64,000 nt of DNA. Origin: Flaccisagitta enflata (Eukaryota > Chaetognatha > Sagittoidea > Aphragmophora). The translations under genes were made by a program, and so were the position numbers. Where the stretch lies: NCBI GenBank assembly GCA_965153355.1, contig OZ231126.1, forward strand, positions 63,488,001 through 63,552,000, written 5' to 3'. The notes under the pieces were generated by a model, which saw only the letters and a list, made by a program, of their open reading frames with translations, had not been told where the DNA came from and ran no database searches. This document shows, in pieces, positions 31,033 through 48,209 of the stretch. The number at the start of each line of letters is the position of its first letter. Within the stretch, counting starts at the first letter, position 1.

Positions 31033-32163
31033 TACAACTAGGCAGGAGACTTGTTTGGTCGAGTGTGTGGGAGAGAGTTGTTTGGGAATGCATGACATCC
31101 TGCCCCGACGACGGAATAAAGGCTTAAATGCGGCTCAAACCCACGAAGGGGCTCCGGACTTTGGACTCGGGACTTGGGACGAAGGATATCGATTAGAAAA
31201 GGCAGCAAGAAAAAAAAACTAAAACTTTTTTGAGGGGATGAAGTAGAACAACAAAAAAAAAAGGGAAGGGAACAGAAACAAAAAGAGACAGGAGAGAAAA
31301 AAAGAATAAAGACCTGAGAAACGAGCAAAGTCTTAATTAAGGCCTTTTATCCTTTAAACCGGGCCAGCAGAAATTCATGATTTGGTGGGCTAAGAAGCAT
31401 AGTTTCTTCCCACCAATCATTTCGCCGATGATAAAAACTGTTCTTAGACGTCCCCTGGGACCAAGTACCCAAGATACATCCTTCATACTCAAGATTTTGA
31501 TAGGTTAGGCAGCCATAAGTAGTGCCAAATCAGCCCATTTTCTTCGTTCACACTTGTGTCACACTTCATATCTACTATGGTAAAGACATCAAGAAATTGT
31601 CAGGCCTATCCAACTATGGGTCATTTTTGTACTTTTGCTATCCCTAGATAAGCACCAAAAATTTGATCGTGATCGGTGGTCATTTACTATGGAAAAAATT
31701 CATGCATAGTAGATTTTTCCCAAATGATGATTTGCACGATTTTCTGATACAGCAGTATGCAATAGCCAAAGAATCACATTTTAAGTATAGGATTAGAAAT
31801 TTTCTTTTCAGCCCCGTTCAGTACATGCATGAACCGGGTTACATGCCAAATTTCAGACCTTTATGTCTATTCTAGCCTCAGAACTTGATTTTTTTGTGGT
31901 AGTGTCCGATCACGTTAACACCCTGTCACGATCATGTCACGCTGTATATCATAGTGATGAGCATAGTTTTGTTTATACTCGAGTTGATTTTTTTCAACAT
32001 GATGTGAAAGAGCCTCAAATTTCATCCTTAGAGCCAAAATTTCAAGTTAATTGCCTCAGTCGTTAGGGGTAAACGCTTATCTTTCTGTACCGATGTCAAT
32101 ACTGATGTTAACGTGATCGGACGTTTCCTTAAGGGTAGAGAAAAAACTAACATGATTCATGAG
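31033..32163. other. Unassigned intron DNA with one inverted repeat
   Basis: GTCCGATCACGTTAACA near 31904 pairs with TGTTAACGTGATCGGAC near 32106, a possible small foldback element of about 220 bp. No gene supported. Confidence 0.5.
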
Positions 32164-32937
<774 letters not shown>

Positions 32938-33563
32938 TTCATGAGTCATGAATCGAGACGTAGATAGACGATTTTCAGCACGCGCTGGCCTTCGCCAGTA
33001 AGGGAAATGTGAACTAATGCGTACATCGAAACTTTCTTTTTCTTTCTTCTGCTCTTTCTTTCTTCCGTTCTTCCTTTCTTCCTTTCTTCCGTTCTTCCTT
33101 TCTTCCTTTCTTCCTTTTTCTCTTTCTTTCGATCATATTTCCTTTCATTTTTCCTTTTTTTTTCTCTCTTCCTTTCTTCCTTTCTTCCTTTCGTTCTTCC
33201 TTTCTTCCTTTCTTCCTTCCTTTCTTCCTTTCTTCCTTTCTTCCTTTCTTCCTTTCTTCCTTTCTTTCTTTCTCTCTCTCTTTCTTTCTTGCTTTCTTTC
33301 TTGAATCAGGCTTAGTATCCAGTGACGCGGTTACTCGGAAGATCTCGGAAAAACTAATTGAAGAAGAACAAGCCCGACCGGGCAAAGATGCGTCCGGACT
33401 GTGTCTCTGCGTGTATTGATCATGTGACATATACGGAGAGACAGATGGACGAACAGACGGGTGAAACGACTGAGTAACAGAGGAGGCTCTCAAAACATGT
33501 TGGTTGATCATTTGTTTCAGTGTAGGATCTCACCGTGGCCAAAAACAGCCGAGAAACACGGTT
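32938..33563. repeat. (TTCCTTTC)n tract
   Basis: TTCTTCC/TTTC-type tract 33033-33300, then unassigned DNA. Confidence 0.9.
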
Positions 33564-33671
33564 TTTGCACAGGCGTAACGGACGGACCGACCGACCGACG
33601 GACGGACGGACGGACGGACGGACGGACGGACGGACGGACAAACCCTCTTATAGAGATGCGAGGACGCATCT
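33564..33671 (+). mobile_element. Family H right end, GATGCG hairpin type, with (GGAC)n
   Basis: ACGGACGGACCGACC followed by a pure (GGAC)n run to about 33640 and the hairpin AGATGCGAGGACGCATCT before AAAAAG. A (GAA)n array starts a few bases later. Confidence 0.7.
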
Positions 33672-33972
33672 AAAAAGAAAAGAGAATGAAAGAGGAAGAA
33701 GAAGAAAAAGAAGAAAAAGAAGAAAGAAGAAGAAGAAGAAGAAGAAGAAGAAGAAGAAGAAGAAGAAGAAGAAGAAGAAGAAGAAGAAGAAGAAGAAGAA
33801 GAAGAAGAAGAAGAAGAAGAAGAAGAAGAAGAAGAAGAAGAAGATGGAAGAAAAAGAAGTAGATGATGATGATGATGATGATGTCAAGATAGACTTGTAT
33901 AGAATAGGGAAGAAGAAGAAGAAGAAGAAGAAGAAGAAGAAGAAGAAGAAGAAGAAGAAGAAGAAGAAGAAG

Positions 33973-34004
<32 letters not shown>

Positions 34005-34311
34005 TAAGAAGAAGAAGAACATGAGGAAAGTGAAAATAGAAACACAGATGATGACGACGTCAAATATGGAGATGATAACGGTGAAAAAACGAAGATGATA
34101 ACTATGACAAAAGATGACAATGATGATGACAACAAAAATGATGATGATGATGATGATGATAAAAAAAAACGGAGATGAAGATGGTGAAAAAGAAAATGAT
34201 GACGAAAACAATGTAGTTTAAGTAAAAACAAGTCCAAAATTCGACCTTTCGATGTGCAAGCAGATCCATTCACCATCATAATGATCACACCGCCTCCCCC
34301 CCCCTTCCCTC

Positions 34312-34364
<53 letters not shown>

Positions 34365-34471
34365 ATCATCCTCTCCTCGAAAAACTGACCATTTCGACCC
34401 AACTGGAAAATCCTGCCCAAAAACCGATTCGAAACAAAGTCGAAACATATCGAAGCTGCTTAACACGCACA

Positions 34472-34556
<85 letters not shown>

Positions 34557-35017
34557 TTGGCTATCTCCCACCCCCTGGGTACCAGGATGACTTAATGAAA
34601 CTAGCAACGGCAACCTCTGCGTTTGTGGAAATTGTCAGTCAAATCAACTAGGTCATGTAGGCCAATGGGTGCAGGGTTCTGGGTAGGATTTTCAAATGTT
34701 TTCGTGACTGACAAACAAACCATTAGACCGATTGATAAACCAACGGACACATAAACGACCAACTCACCCAGTTAAAGAGCACCTTATATCAAAAGCAAAA
34801 AGAAATTCAATTCTATGATTGCGTGTGAATGGGTAAGGAGATGGAATAAGGAGCTGTTTGTCTCAGGGACATGATACAAAGACAATCTAGCCCTAAAAAC
34901 TTGATGAAGAAACAAGCGATATATCCGTTCCTAAGGCCCTAAAAGAAAATTCTGGAGAAAAGGCGAAAAATGATCGTAGATCATTGTAATACCACTTATG
35001 AAAAGAATAAAATCAGG
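33672..35017. repeat. (GAA)n, (GAT)n, (CT)n and (AC)n arrays
   Basis: (GAA)n 33697-33843 and 33910-34002, (GAT)-rich 34040-34160, (CT)n 34316-34360, (AC)n 34468-34553. Unassigned DNA follows to 35017. Confidence 0.93.
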
Positions 35018-35502
35018 GTGTCTCAGAACCCAAATCATGCCTCTCAGACCCCAAATCGGGCCTCCAAGACCTCAAATCAAGCCTCTCAGATCCCAAATCA
35101 GGTCTCTCAGCACACAATTGAGGTCTCTCAGACCCCAAATCAGGCCTCTCAGACCCTCAATCAGACCTCTCAGAACCCAAATCAGACCTCTCAGACCCCT
35201 AACTAGGCCTCTCAGACCCAAATTCAGGCCCCAAATTCAGGCCCCAAATTCAGGACCCAAATTCAGACCCCAATTCAGGCCTCTCACACCCGACATAGGC
35301 CTTCCAAACCCTAAATCAGGCCTCTCAGGCCCGACAAACGTATCAGGCCCTAATTCTGGCCTCCCAGACCTCAAATCAAGCCTTTCAGATCCCAGAAAAT
35401 CGTCCTGAGTGGAATCATAGGTCATCTGTCTCTCCGGGGCCGCTGCCCCTCTCACCATCACATATAGACTAACTTAGGGGCATCGGGTACCGCTGACCAT
35501 GT
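35018..35502 (-). mobile_element. Family R element, partial
   Basis: About 20-bp units of the CTCAGACCCCAAATCAGGC type run from about 35020 to 35390, followed by GGGGCCGCTGCCC and a GGTACCGCTGACCAT end block. Only one hairpin end is clear. Confidence 0.7.
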
Positions 35503-35757
35503 AACGCTTTTGCGACTGTTGTTGTTATTCTTGTTTTATTTACTTTTCTTTCCTCTTCCTCTTCTTCCCCTTCTTTTTCCTCTTCTTCCCCTTCTTTTTC
35601 CTCTTCTTCCCCTTCTTTTTCCTCTTCTCCCCCTTCTTCCTCTCTCCCTTCCTCTTCTTCTTCTTCTTCTTCTTCTTCTTCTTCTTCTTCTTCTTCTTCT
35701 TCTTCTTCTTCTTCTTCATGAATTACGTTCGACTGTATCTTTACCATTCCTTATCAA

Positions 35758-35789
<32 letters not shown>

Positions 35790-36250
35790 CTTCTTCTTCT
35801 TCTTCTTCTTCTTCTTCTTCTTCTTCTTCTTCTTTTTCTTCTTCATCTTTTTTTTCTCCGCCATTTTTGTTCCCATCTCGCTTTGTTTTGTAGCTCTGTC
35901 TGTCTCGTTCCATATCTTTTACTCCAGTTGCATCGATTTTCTTCAAAAAAACTAATGATATGAGTTCTTATAAGGATTAGTGATTTACGCCAATACGACA
36001 CACCGCTAACATTAGCGAAGGTTGTTTTCTTAGTCCAAATTCGATGGGCTTTCAAATGATGTATAGTTCATAGTATAAAAATGAATTTTCAAATTCGCAT
36101 GTTTAGGAAATTCTAGGCCGAAAGACCGGAGAAACTGCCTTAAACAATTCGCCGTAAAGTCCCTGACTCAATGAGTAGACACAGTCACTACTGAGTCACT
36201 AACATTGAGATGGTAGCAACAATTCGCGACTGAAAAAAAAATTAGGAGAC
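35503..36250. repeat. (TTC)n arrays
   Basis: TTCCTCTTC-type units 35560-35655, (TTC)n 35656-35717 and 35761-35835. Unassigned DNA after 35860. Confidence 0.92.
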
Positions 36251-36257
36251 TAGACGA

Positions 36258-36655
36258 ACGCATGAATGAATGAAAGAATGAATGAATGAATGAATGAATG
36301 AATGAATGAATGAATGAATGAATGAATGAATGAATGGAAGAATGGAAGAATAAATGAATGAAAGAATGAATGAATGAATTAAAAAGAAGAATAAATGAAT
36401 GATAGAATGAATGAATGAAAGAATGAATGACTTAATGAAATAAAGAGAAAATGAATGAATGAATGGATTTGTGAATGAATGAAAGAAAGAATGAATGAAT
36501 GAATGAATGAATGAATGAATGAATAAATGAATGAATGAATGAATGAATGAATTAATGAATTAATGAATCAATGAATGAATCAGTGAATCAATGAATGAAT
36601 AAAGTAATGAATAAATGACTGAATCAGTGAATTAATGAATGAATAAAGTAATACT
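36258..36655. repeat. (GAAT)n array, about 400 bp
   Basis: Long tetranucleotide array with AAAG, TAAA and CAGT interruptions that increase to the right. Confidence 0.95.
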
Positions 36656-37248
36656 GTGGAAAAATGAAATTAGGTAATCAGAATTAAAAGGAAAAAGACT
36701 CGGAAACATTTGAGATAGCAAGATAAACAAAGAGGGCATTAACTGGGTTGTTGGGTAGGATGTTCTTCGGGAAGCGGTAGAGATGGTTAGACGATGAACG
36801 GGGTGGTAAATTTTAGGGGAGGGGGGGGGGCTTGATCAGGATTGAAAAAAAAAAAGATTGAGAAAAGTTGAGAGGGAAACCGGCTGTTAAAGTCGTTATT
36901 GAAAAGTAATTATTCAGTCGCGTGCGTTAAAGAGACTTATGCAGGTGGGGGCTACAAAGAAAAGAAACTCCGAGAACCTCGATAGAGACAGAGAAATAGC
37001 GAGAGTGACAGTGATCCAAACAGAAAGACAGACAGGCAGACAGTAATTCGCAAAAACGCATTAAGTGATTAACAAGAGGCAAACACGCACAAAAGAAAGT
37101 CACGAGGATGGACGAAGACCGACAGAGACAGACATCTGATAGAAACAAAAGGAATTGAAAAAAGCAAGAAAAACGGTTTATCGGGTCAGGCGAAAGATAG
37201 GCACCGGGTAAGAAAAGTTGCACAACAATGCGAGTGATATGACAGATA

Positions 37249-37307
<59 letters not shown>

Positions 37308-37710
37308 TGAAACTGTTAAGCCCATAATCGCTGCTTCAAGCTGAGCAAAAAAAAAACAAGAAAAGGGGAAACCATGAAAGAAAAAGAAAAAAGAAAAAAA
37401 GGGAAAAGGGAAAAGGGAAAAGTTGAGCACAGGTGAGTGAGTTTCGCCTATGCGTCAGATCAGGTTTGCACTCATGAGAATCAATATTCAACAAAAACGG
37501 TTTGTTTGAGTAGGAAACAAGAAAATAAAAGACCCAGTATAAGTGGCATTCCATCAACAGCGTTTTTGGTGCTCAAACGTCTCGCAATTGAAAGAATAGA
37601 TCGAGTGAATCAAAAGGCGAGACACCAAATGACAAACATACTACTTCTTGACAACCTGCAGGCTACACACGCTACCTTTCCAGTAACTCCTTTCCTCGCC
37701 CGTTGATTCT
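36656..37710. other. Intron DNA with (GA)n
   Basis: (GA)n 37253-37300. No supported gene. Confidence 0.7.
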
Positions 37711-37924
37711 GGGCCTGTTTCTAGTGAAGATGAAAAACGCGTTTGTTCCCATTGAACGCATTTACAGCGTGAACACATATTTAAGATTTTTAACTGTCCC
37801 ATAAGGGAGTGAGCGAAGTGAGTGAGCGAGCCCGTGAGCGGCGTGAGCGGTGCGAGCGAACGAACGTAGCGAGCGACCGAGTGGCCCTTTCAAAACGCGA
37901 TCGTCGTTGACTAGAAACGCCCCC
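37711..37924. mobile_element. Family G MITE, copy 2
   Basis: Same ends (GGGCCTGTTTCTAGT and ACTAGAAACGCCCCC) with TCT duplicated on both sides. It has lost part of the internal GAGCG words. Confidence 0.88.
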
Positions 37925-38143
37925 TCTCTCCGTATGAGCCGCACACATTTACGAGTGACATGTCCATTAATCATAGGAATATTTCGAAGAAAAAGGCAGT
38001 TCTCTGTACATGGAAATAATCAAAAATAATGACTTGAAATCTTGGATCAAATTAGGCGTTTAATTGTGGGGAAAAGTCGCCCTGTCAATTGAGAGAAAGA
38101 AAGGAAGAAAGAAAAAAAAAGGAAAGAAAGAAAGAAAGAAAAA

Positions 38144-38862
38144 CAGGTCGCCCAAGGGCAATATGAGGTCAGCGATACCCGTTGCCCTGCTTTGAGTGAT
38201 TGTGAATTGGAGTGAGGGGAAGCAGGGCAGCGGCCCCGAAGGGGACGAAGTCCTGTAGAACACAGGGGGACTTTCGTTCGTCCTGCCTGAAGATGTGGAT
38301 GAGATGCTATAGAGGGCTGACTGAAGGCCTTCAAGAGCCTAAACTGAGGTCTAAGAAGGCTGATGTAAGGCCTGAGAATGCCAATCGGAAACTTGAGAGG
38401 GCTGAATTGAGGCTTGAGAGGTCTGACTTGAGGCTTGAGAGAGCTGGATTGAGGCTTGAAAGGTCAGAGCACTGAGAGCAATAAATTGAGCTGATTTGAG
38501 GCCTGAGAGGCCTAATTTGAGGCCTGAGAGGCTAGGTTTGAGGTCTGAGAATTTGGATTTGAGGCCTGAGAAGCCTAATTTGAGGCCTGAGAGGTTGAAT
38601 TTGAGGCCTGAGAGGTTGAATTTGAGGCCTGAGAGGCTGGATTTGAGGCCTAAGAGGCTAGATTTGAGGCCTGGGGGGCTGGATTTGAGGCCTGAGAGGC
38701 TGGATTTGAGGCCCGAGAGGCCAGATTTGAGGTCTCAGAGGCCAGATTTGAGGCCTGAAGGGCCTGATGAGGGGGCAGGGGGGGGACGAACGAACGAACA
38801 AACGGACGAACGAAAGTCCCCCTGTGTTCTACAGGACTTCGTCCCCTTCGGGGCCGCTGCCC
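38144..38862 (+). mobile_element. Family R element, full copy (719 bp)
   Basis: Starts CAGGTCGCCCAAGGGCAATA and ends GGGGCCGCTGCCC next to an A run. A hairpin module of about 57 bp (GGCAGCGGCCCCGAAGGGGA onward) occurs near the left end and, inverted, at the right end. Between them lies a 21-bp array of TTTGAGGCCTGAGAGGCT-type units. It is inserted in a GAAA/A-rich tract. Reading the array gives an open frame of LRPERLD heptads with no other sign of coding. Confidence 0.9.
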
Positions 38863-39500
<638 letters not shown>

Positions 39501-39821
39501 ACGTACAGTATAGGGGCGGTGGTCCCTGTCTTTTAATTTACTCGTCATAATGGGAGACAATGAAGCAGCGTTCAGAAAAATGATATGAAGAGAATATTTT
39601 CAAGCAGTTTTATTAAAAATCTTTAAAAGATGATAGATATTTGTTCCCTTTCCGTTCCCAATTGCCAACAACTCCTTCATTGTGTAGTCGTGCTGCTTTG
39701 AAGTATTTCCTTCTTTGTCGTGTTTTTGTTTCCAGTTAATTTGAAGTATCGGTCGGTCGGTCGGACGGTAGGTCTGTCGGTCCACCCATCCGTCTGTCCG
39801 TCTGTCGGTCCGTTAGTTTTT
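39501..39821. other. Unassigned, with (GGTC)n
   Basis: CGGTCGGTCGGTCGGACGG at about 39750-39815 abuts a family R element. No H hairpin was found. Confidence 0.6.
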
Positions 39822-40310
39822 GGGCTGCGGCCCCGAAGGGGGCGTTAACTATGCTTTCATACATATGGGGAATTTTCTCCTTCTCCACAGCCCCCCCCCC
39901 CCTCAAATCCCAATCTTGAGGCCCAAATCCCTGTCTTGAAGCCCAAATCTCAGCCTTGAGGCCCAAATCCTAGCCTCAAGGCCCAAATCCTAGCTTGGAG
40001 GCCTGGATTGTAGCCTTGAGGTCAAAATCTCAGCCTTGAGGCCCAATCTCCGCCTCCAGGTTAGAATTTGGGCCTTGAGGCAAGGATTTGGGCCTTGAGG
40101 CTGAGATTTGGGCCTCGTGACTGGGATTTCGGCCTCAAGACTGGAATTTGGGCCACGAAACTGGGATTTGAGGGGGAAGGAGGGAGGAAAAGGAGGAGGA
40201 GAAAATTCCCCATATGTGTGAAAGCAAAGGCTATTAACCACCTTGGGTCCGCTGCCCTGCTTCCCCTTCAACTTCAAGCACAACCTGCTTAGGTAGGGCA
40301 CGGTCACAGC
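39822..40310 (-). mobile_element. Family R element, divergent subfamily
   Basis: Ends GGGCTGCGGCCCCGAAGGGG and its near complement, followed on each side by an ATATGGGGAATTTTCTCC arm. Inside are two opposed arrays of GGCCCAAATC / GATTTGGGCC units. It has the same architecture as other R copies but a different minisatellite and arm. Confidence 0.8.
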
Positions 40311-41155
40311 TGACCATCCAACCCTTTTCCGACTATTTATAGTCTTGTTTAAGCCTGTTTGTGCAAACGGAGATTAGCAAAGACTCATTTGAAGACGTTG
40401 TCCAATGTCCATAAATCGGAAAACGTTTAAAACGGAGAGGCTTGTTTAAATTCCTGCCCTAGATGCAAGTTTCGAGTTGGGAGCAGAATTATGCGCTTTC
40501 GCTAATTGGCTAATTAACAAAACATAAGAGGCCTTTTGTAGCTCAATCGTTATAAGTGGAAAATAAGCGAAAAAGATAGAATAAGGATAGAACTAGAGAA
40601 GGGGCAAACGATCTAATGAATGAATAGATCTCTACGGAAAAAAAGTGCAGACAGAAAGACAGACGCGTAGAGAAACTACTAACAAAAGATTAGCAATTGC
40701 GCGATATTTTCAGTTGTAACATCTCTCGTTAATAAATCTACATTTACATACTCGCGATTTTTTTTTTTGTATCGAAATTCAAAATTAGATTTTGAATAAA
40801 GGTGGGCGAAAGTAATCGAAGGAAAATTAACAAAGATCAATGACGTACATACAGGTTCGTATGACATTTTAAAAATCATTTAAAATCTATTTTTAACCTG
40901 AGAATCGATACACCCGAAAAGTCTCGACCTTCTTTCTATCATTCGTTTTTTTTTCTGGGCTGGTTAATAGAAAATATTCCTCCTGCCATTTAATTCAAAT
41001 CCCCTCAATTTCAAAGCTATCAATCTCCAACCATCTAAAGAAAATGCGCTCTATAATTAAAAGTATTACAAAATGGAGAAAAGAAATTATCAAGAAGCAA
41101 GGTTTATGGTCGGTTATGAAGGTAAAGTTGAACAAGAAACAAGAAGAGAAACAAA
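40311..41155. other. Sema5 intron, no recognised feature
   Basis: AT-rich single-copy-looking DNA. No gene supported. Confidence 0.6.
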
Positions 41156-41424
41156 GGGGGCGTTTCTAGTCAAAGACGATCGCGTTTTGAAAGGGCCACT
41201 CGGTCGCTCGCTACGTTCGTTCGCTCGCACCGCTCACTCTGCTCACTCGCTCCACAGCGCTCTGCTTTGCTACGCTTGCTTCGCTCGTTCGCTCCGTTCA
41301 TGGGCTCGCTCACTCACTTCGCTCACTCCTTCGTCGGACAGTTGAAATTCTTGAATATGTGTTCACACTGTTATCGCGTTTTACGGGAACAAACGCGTTT
41401 TTTGCGCTCACTAGAAACACGCCC
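41156..41424. mobile_element. Family G MITE, copy 3 (opposite orientation)
   Basis: Starts GGGGGCGTTTCTAGTC and ends ACTAGAAACACGCCC; AAA duplicated at 41153-55 and 41425-27. 269 bp long. Confidence 0.9.
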
Positions 41425-43521
<2,097 letters not shown>

Positions 43522-43681
43522 AGTCGTGGACGCGACTCTATTAGCTACTTTTCGGTCCGTTGGTCCGTTGGTCCATTGGTCCGTTGGTCCATTGGTCCGT
43601 CGATCCATCATAAAGTTGTTTTTCTAGGTTTTCCGCTCCCGCCCACCCGTCCGGGACTAATGCTGTCGTGTATACGGCCTT
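43522..43681 (-). mobile_element. Family H element
   Basis: AGTCGTGGACGCGACT after a T run, then (GGTCCGTT)n, TTTTCCGCTCCCGCCCACCC, GGGACTAATGC and TATACGGCC at the other end. Confidence 0.82.
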
Positions 43682-43966
43682 TTTTTCCCTTTCTCTCTTT
43701 CTTCCTTTTTGTGTTTTTCTCGTTTCTTTCATCTAAACGTCAAGAATTCTTCAGTAGAAGAGAAGACTGCCGTGTTGAAGAAATGAGTTTGTCGCACAAC
43801 TTGAAAAATGTCACGTGACCTTTTCAAGTATCACGGAGAGACGAGGCGCCTATCACCTGCCGATCCTGTCCCGCTCCCTACCTGCCACTCTTCTTTACTC
43901 TCTGTTTGCATGTATTTAAAGTCTTTTTTTTTCCTGTCTGTCGTTTTCTCTCTGACTTTGGTTTTT

Positions 43967-44085
43967 TGTCGCGGACACGCGACTCTATAAGCCACTTTGT
44001 AGGTCGGTCGGTCGGTCCGTCCGTCGGTCCGTTACAAAGTCACTTTTCAAGGTTTTCCGCTCCTGCCCACCCGTGTATACGGCCT
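43967..44085 (-). mobile_element. Family H element, short
   Basis: GTCGCGGACACGCGACTC after a T run, (GGTC)n, TTTTCCGCTCCTGCCCACCC and TATACGGCC. The left AGTCGCG block is deleted. Confidence 0.8.
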
Positions 44086-44370
44086 TTTTCTTTCTCATCC
44101 CGATCATCGTCTAAGAGAGTGTTTTTTGTCCTCTTGACTACTATACGGCATGACTCATGCTTTCTGTTCCTCTGACTATCTGTTTGTCAGTCTAAATGGT
44201 TGTCTTTTATTCTGTCCGTCGATAAGTCTGCCACTCTATTTGATTTCAGCCATGTTGTGTCTCCGTTTCTGCCTGCCTGTATGGGTGTCAAGTGTCTCTG
44301 TGTTCTCTGTGTTCTCTGTCTCTGTCTCCATCTATGTTTTCTGTCTCTGTCTCTGTGTTCGCTCTCTCTC

Positions 44371-44440
<70 letters not shown>

Positions 44441-44645
44441 CCTGTTGATTTTTCAATTTGAGACGCAATTAGGACTTGTGAGACTCGGAATTAAAATTGA
44501 TCCTTGTCACAATAAACTTGTTGGGATCTAATTCATTCTTTTCTTGTCTGTCTGGTGTACTCCTCCTCTATCTCTTCTTCGCCCCTCACTCCCTTGTCAT
44601 TTTTTTTGCTTCTTCTTCTGCTTCTGCTTCTTCTGCATCGTCTTT

Positions 44646-44676
<31 letters not shown>

Positions 44677-44834
44677 TCTTCTTCCTCTTCTTCTTCCTCT
44701 GCTTCTTCTTCTTCCTCTGCTTCTTCTTCTTCCTCTGCTTCTTCTTCTTCTTCTTCTTCTTCTTCTTCTTCTTCTCTCTTTCTTCTTCTTCTTCTTCTTC
44801 TTCTTCTTCTTCTTCTTCTTCTTCTTCTTCTTCT

Positions 44835-44893
<59 letters not shown>

Positions 44894-45066
44894 TTTTTAT
44901 TCTTATTCTTCTTCTTCTTTCTTCTTTTCTTCTTCCTCTCTCTTCTTTTTCTTCTTCTTCTTCTTCTTCTTCTTCTTCTTCTTCTTCTTCTTCTTCTTCT
45001 TCTTCTTCTTCTTCTTCTTCGTCTTCTTCTCCGTCTTTTTCTTTAGCAGTATTCTGCTGCTACAAC
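44086..45066. repeat. (CT)n and long (TTC)n arrays
   Basis: (CT)n 44366-44437; (TTC)n with CTTCCTC and GCTTC variants 44610-45040. The mariner-like MITE begins 25 bases later. Confidence 0.94.
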
Positions 45067-45068
45067 TA

Positions 45069-45578
45069 CAGTAGATGTCGTCTAGACTTGGAAATACGGG
45101 GGAGCTCAAAACCTCAGCATCAGTACAGTGAGGGGACTGATATTTTACTAGTATAATGTATAGACCCTAAGCGTTTAACGATGGGGTATGGTATCCCCCC
45201 ACGGCTTACCTTTACAAAAAAAACCTATAGTATAAAATATTAGGATCAATCACTGTTATGGCAGAAATTCAGCTTCATCTATTTGCTTTAATTGCAAAAC
45301 CAGCCTGGGATTCGAACGTGGAACTTTTAAAGAGATAATTTAATCAAGAGGGATCTGAAGTCAAGTGAGTTAACCTCTAGACCAATTCTGGCAGCTGTTT
45401 GAGCAGAGCAAATTTGTTTTAGTATATTCAAAAGAATTTTCTATCCACAGAGCTGCCATACCCCATTGTCAACCTTATAGGACATAAGCATTATACAGAC
45501 ATAGTTTCATTTCATTGGCGCAAATGGTAGTAAAGATATGAGGGCCCCCTTATTTCCAAGTCTAGACGACATCTACTG
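45069..45578. mobile_element. Tc1/mariner-like MITE (510 bp)
   Basis: Inverted repeats CAGTAGATGTCGTCTAGACT and beyond (about 34 bp) are flanked by TA (45067-68, 45579-80). It lies next to a (TTC)n array and about 210 bp from a Sema5 exon. The interior contains a tRNA-like stretch on the minus strand (about 45298-45393). Confidence 0.9.
45298..45393 (-). ncRNA. tRNA-like sequence inside a MITE
   Basis: On the minus strand a stretch starts GCCAGAATTGGTCTAGAGG (A-box-like) and ends with a B-box-like GTTCGAATCCC followed by a CTGG that can pair with the start. The boxes are about 65-75 bases apart, long for a tRNA, and no clean anticodon stem is seen. It is probably a decayed tRNA or tRNA-derived sequence. 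Confidence 0.35.
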
Positions 45579-45790
45579 TACATTTCTCACTTTCCACCGC
45601 TCGTTCTTTTCACCGGTTGCTTTTTGTATCTTTTTTTTTCTTTTTCTGCAACTTGTCTCTTCTCCATCATTTTGGCACGGCTTTTGCCCTTTATACCGCG
45701 GCAAAAAAGAAATCTATGGCACCTTTTACTACGACATTTGCTTCCCTTTTTTTCTTTATGGACAGCAAAAAAAGAAAAAAAAAGACTCAC

Positions 45791-45985
45791 CTGAGAAATG
45801 CCTGCGTTGGGGTTTTGGACAGCCTGCCAAGTTGATTTGAGATTTTCTTGGTAAGTGAAGGACCCTTTAAAGGCGATGTCTACGTTGGTGAGTGTGTAAG
45901 AACAGACGGCCGAACCAGCCACGTCGTTGGAACCCGTCGTGAAGATGGCGTAAAATGTCGTCGCCTCGGGCATGTAGTAAACATC
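45791..45985 (-). CDS. Sema5: Sema5 exon: sema domain
   Basis: 65 codons, phase 0 to phase 0, acceptor CCATCCAG and donor CAG|GTGAGT. The residues YAIFTTGSNDVAGSAVCSY, FTYQEN and VQNPNAG match the Sema5 propeller, where the family has IFTT...ASAVC, KYQEN and NPNP. It continues directly from the exon at 47.5 kb (YNYLQ then DVYYMPEA) and into the exon at 17.1 kb (GISQ then C). The next intron is about 28.6 kb long and holds most of the mobile elements of the window. Confidence 0.93.
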
Positions 45986-47690
<1,705 letters not shown>

Positions 47691-47911
47691 CTGAAACAAA
47701 AGAGCAAGGAGAAATATTTAATCGATGATATCAATGATAATGATTCAAGTAGTAAGGTATACATGATTAGTATGAATAACACATTCACAGCGGGTGCCGT
47801 CGATATGAAATTACCTTTTAACATCACATCACTAACAACAACGACAACGACATCGACGACATAGGCAACGTTAACGACGACGAAAATAACAGCAACGCTA
47901 TCGGTTGCGAT

Positions 47912-47968
<57 letters not shown>

Positions 47969-48209
47969 AACTGCGACAGCCTCAAACGACAACGTAGAGA
48001 TGAAAGGCATAACAGGCGCAAGCGTGCACTCCCATCTGGTAAAAATGTAATTAACAAGAAAAAAAAAAACAACGGCTCGAGTCGGCATTTGAGCTCCATG
48101 TTAAGACGGGCATGTGTATGCATTTGCGCCCATCTTTCTTCGACCTAGCTAACAGATGTGAATACAAAATCTTTAATTAACTGTGTTTTGAATAATATGA
48201 TCATAACAG
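47691..48209. repeat. (GACAAC)n array
   Basis: ACGACAACGACAACGACAAC type, 47836-47970. The rest is unassigned; no upstream Sema5 exon is recognised. Confidence 0.85.

Noticed and set aside
36258-36655. Possible centromeric or telomeric repeat
   Set aside because: (GAAT)n is an ordinary interrupted tetranucleotide array; no telomere motif runs are present.
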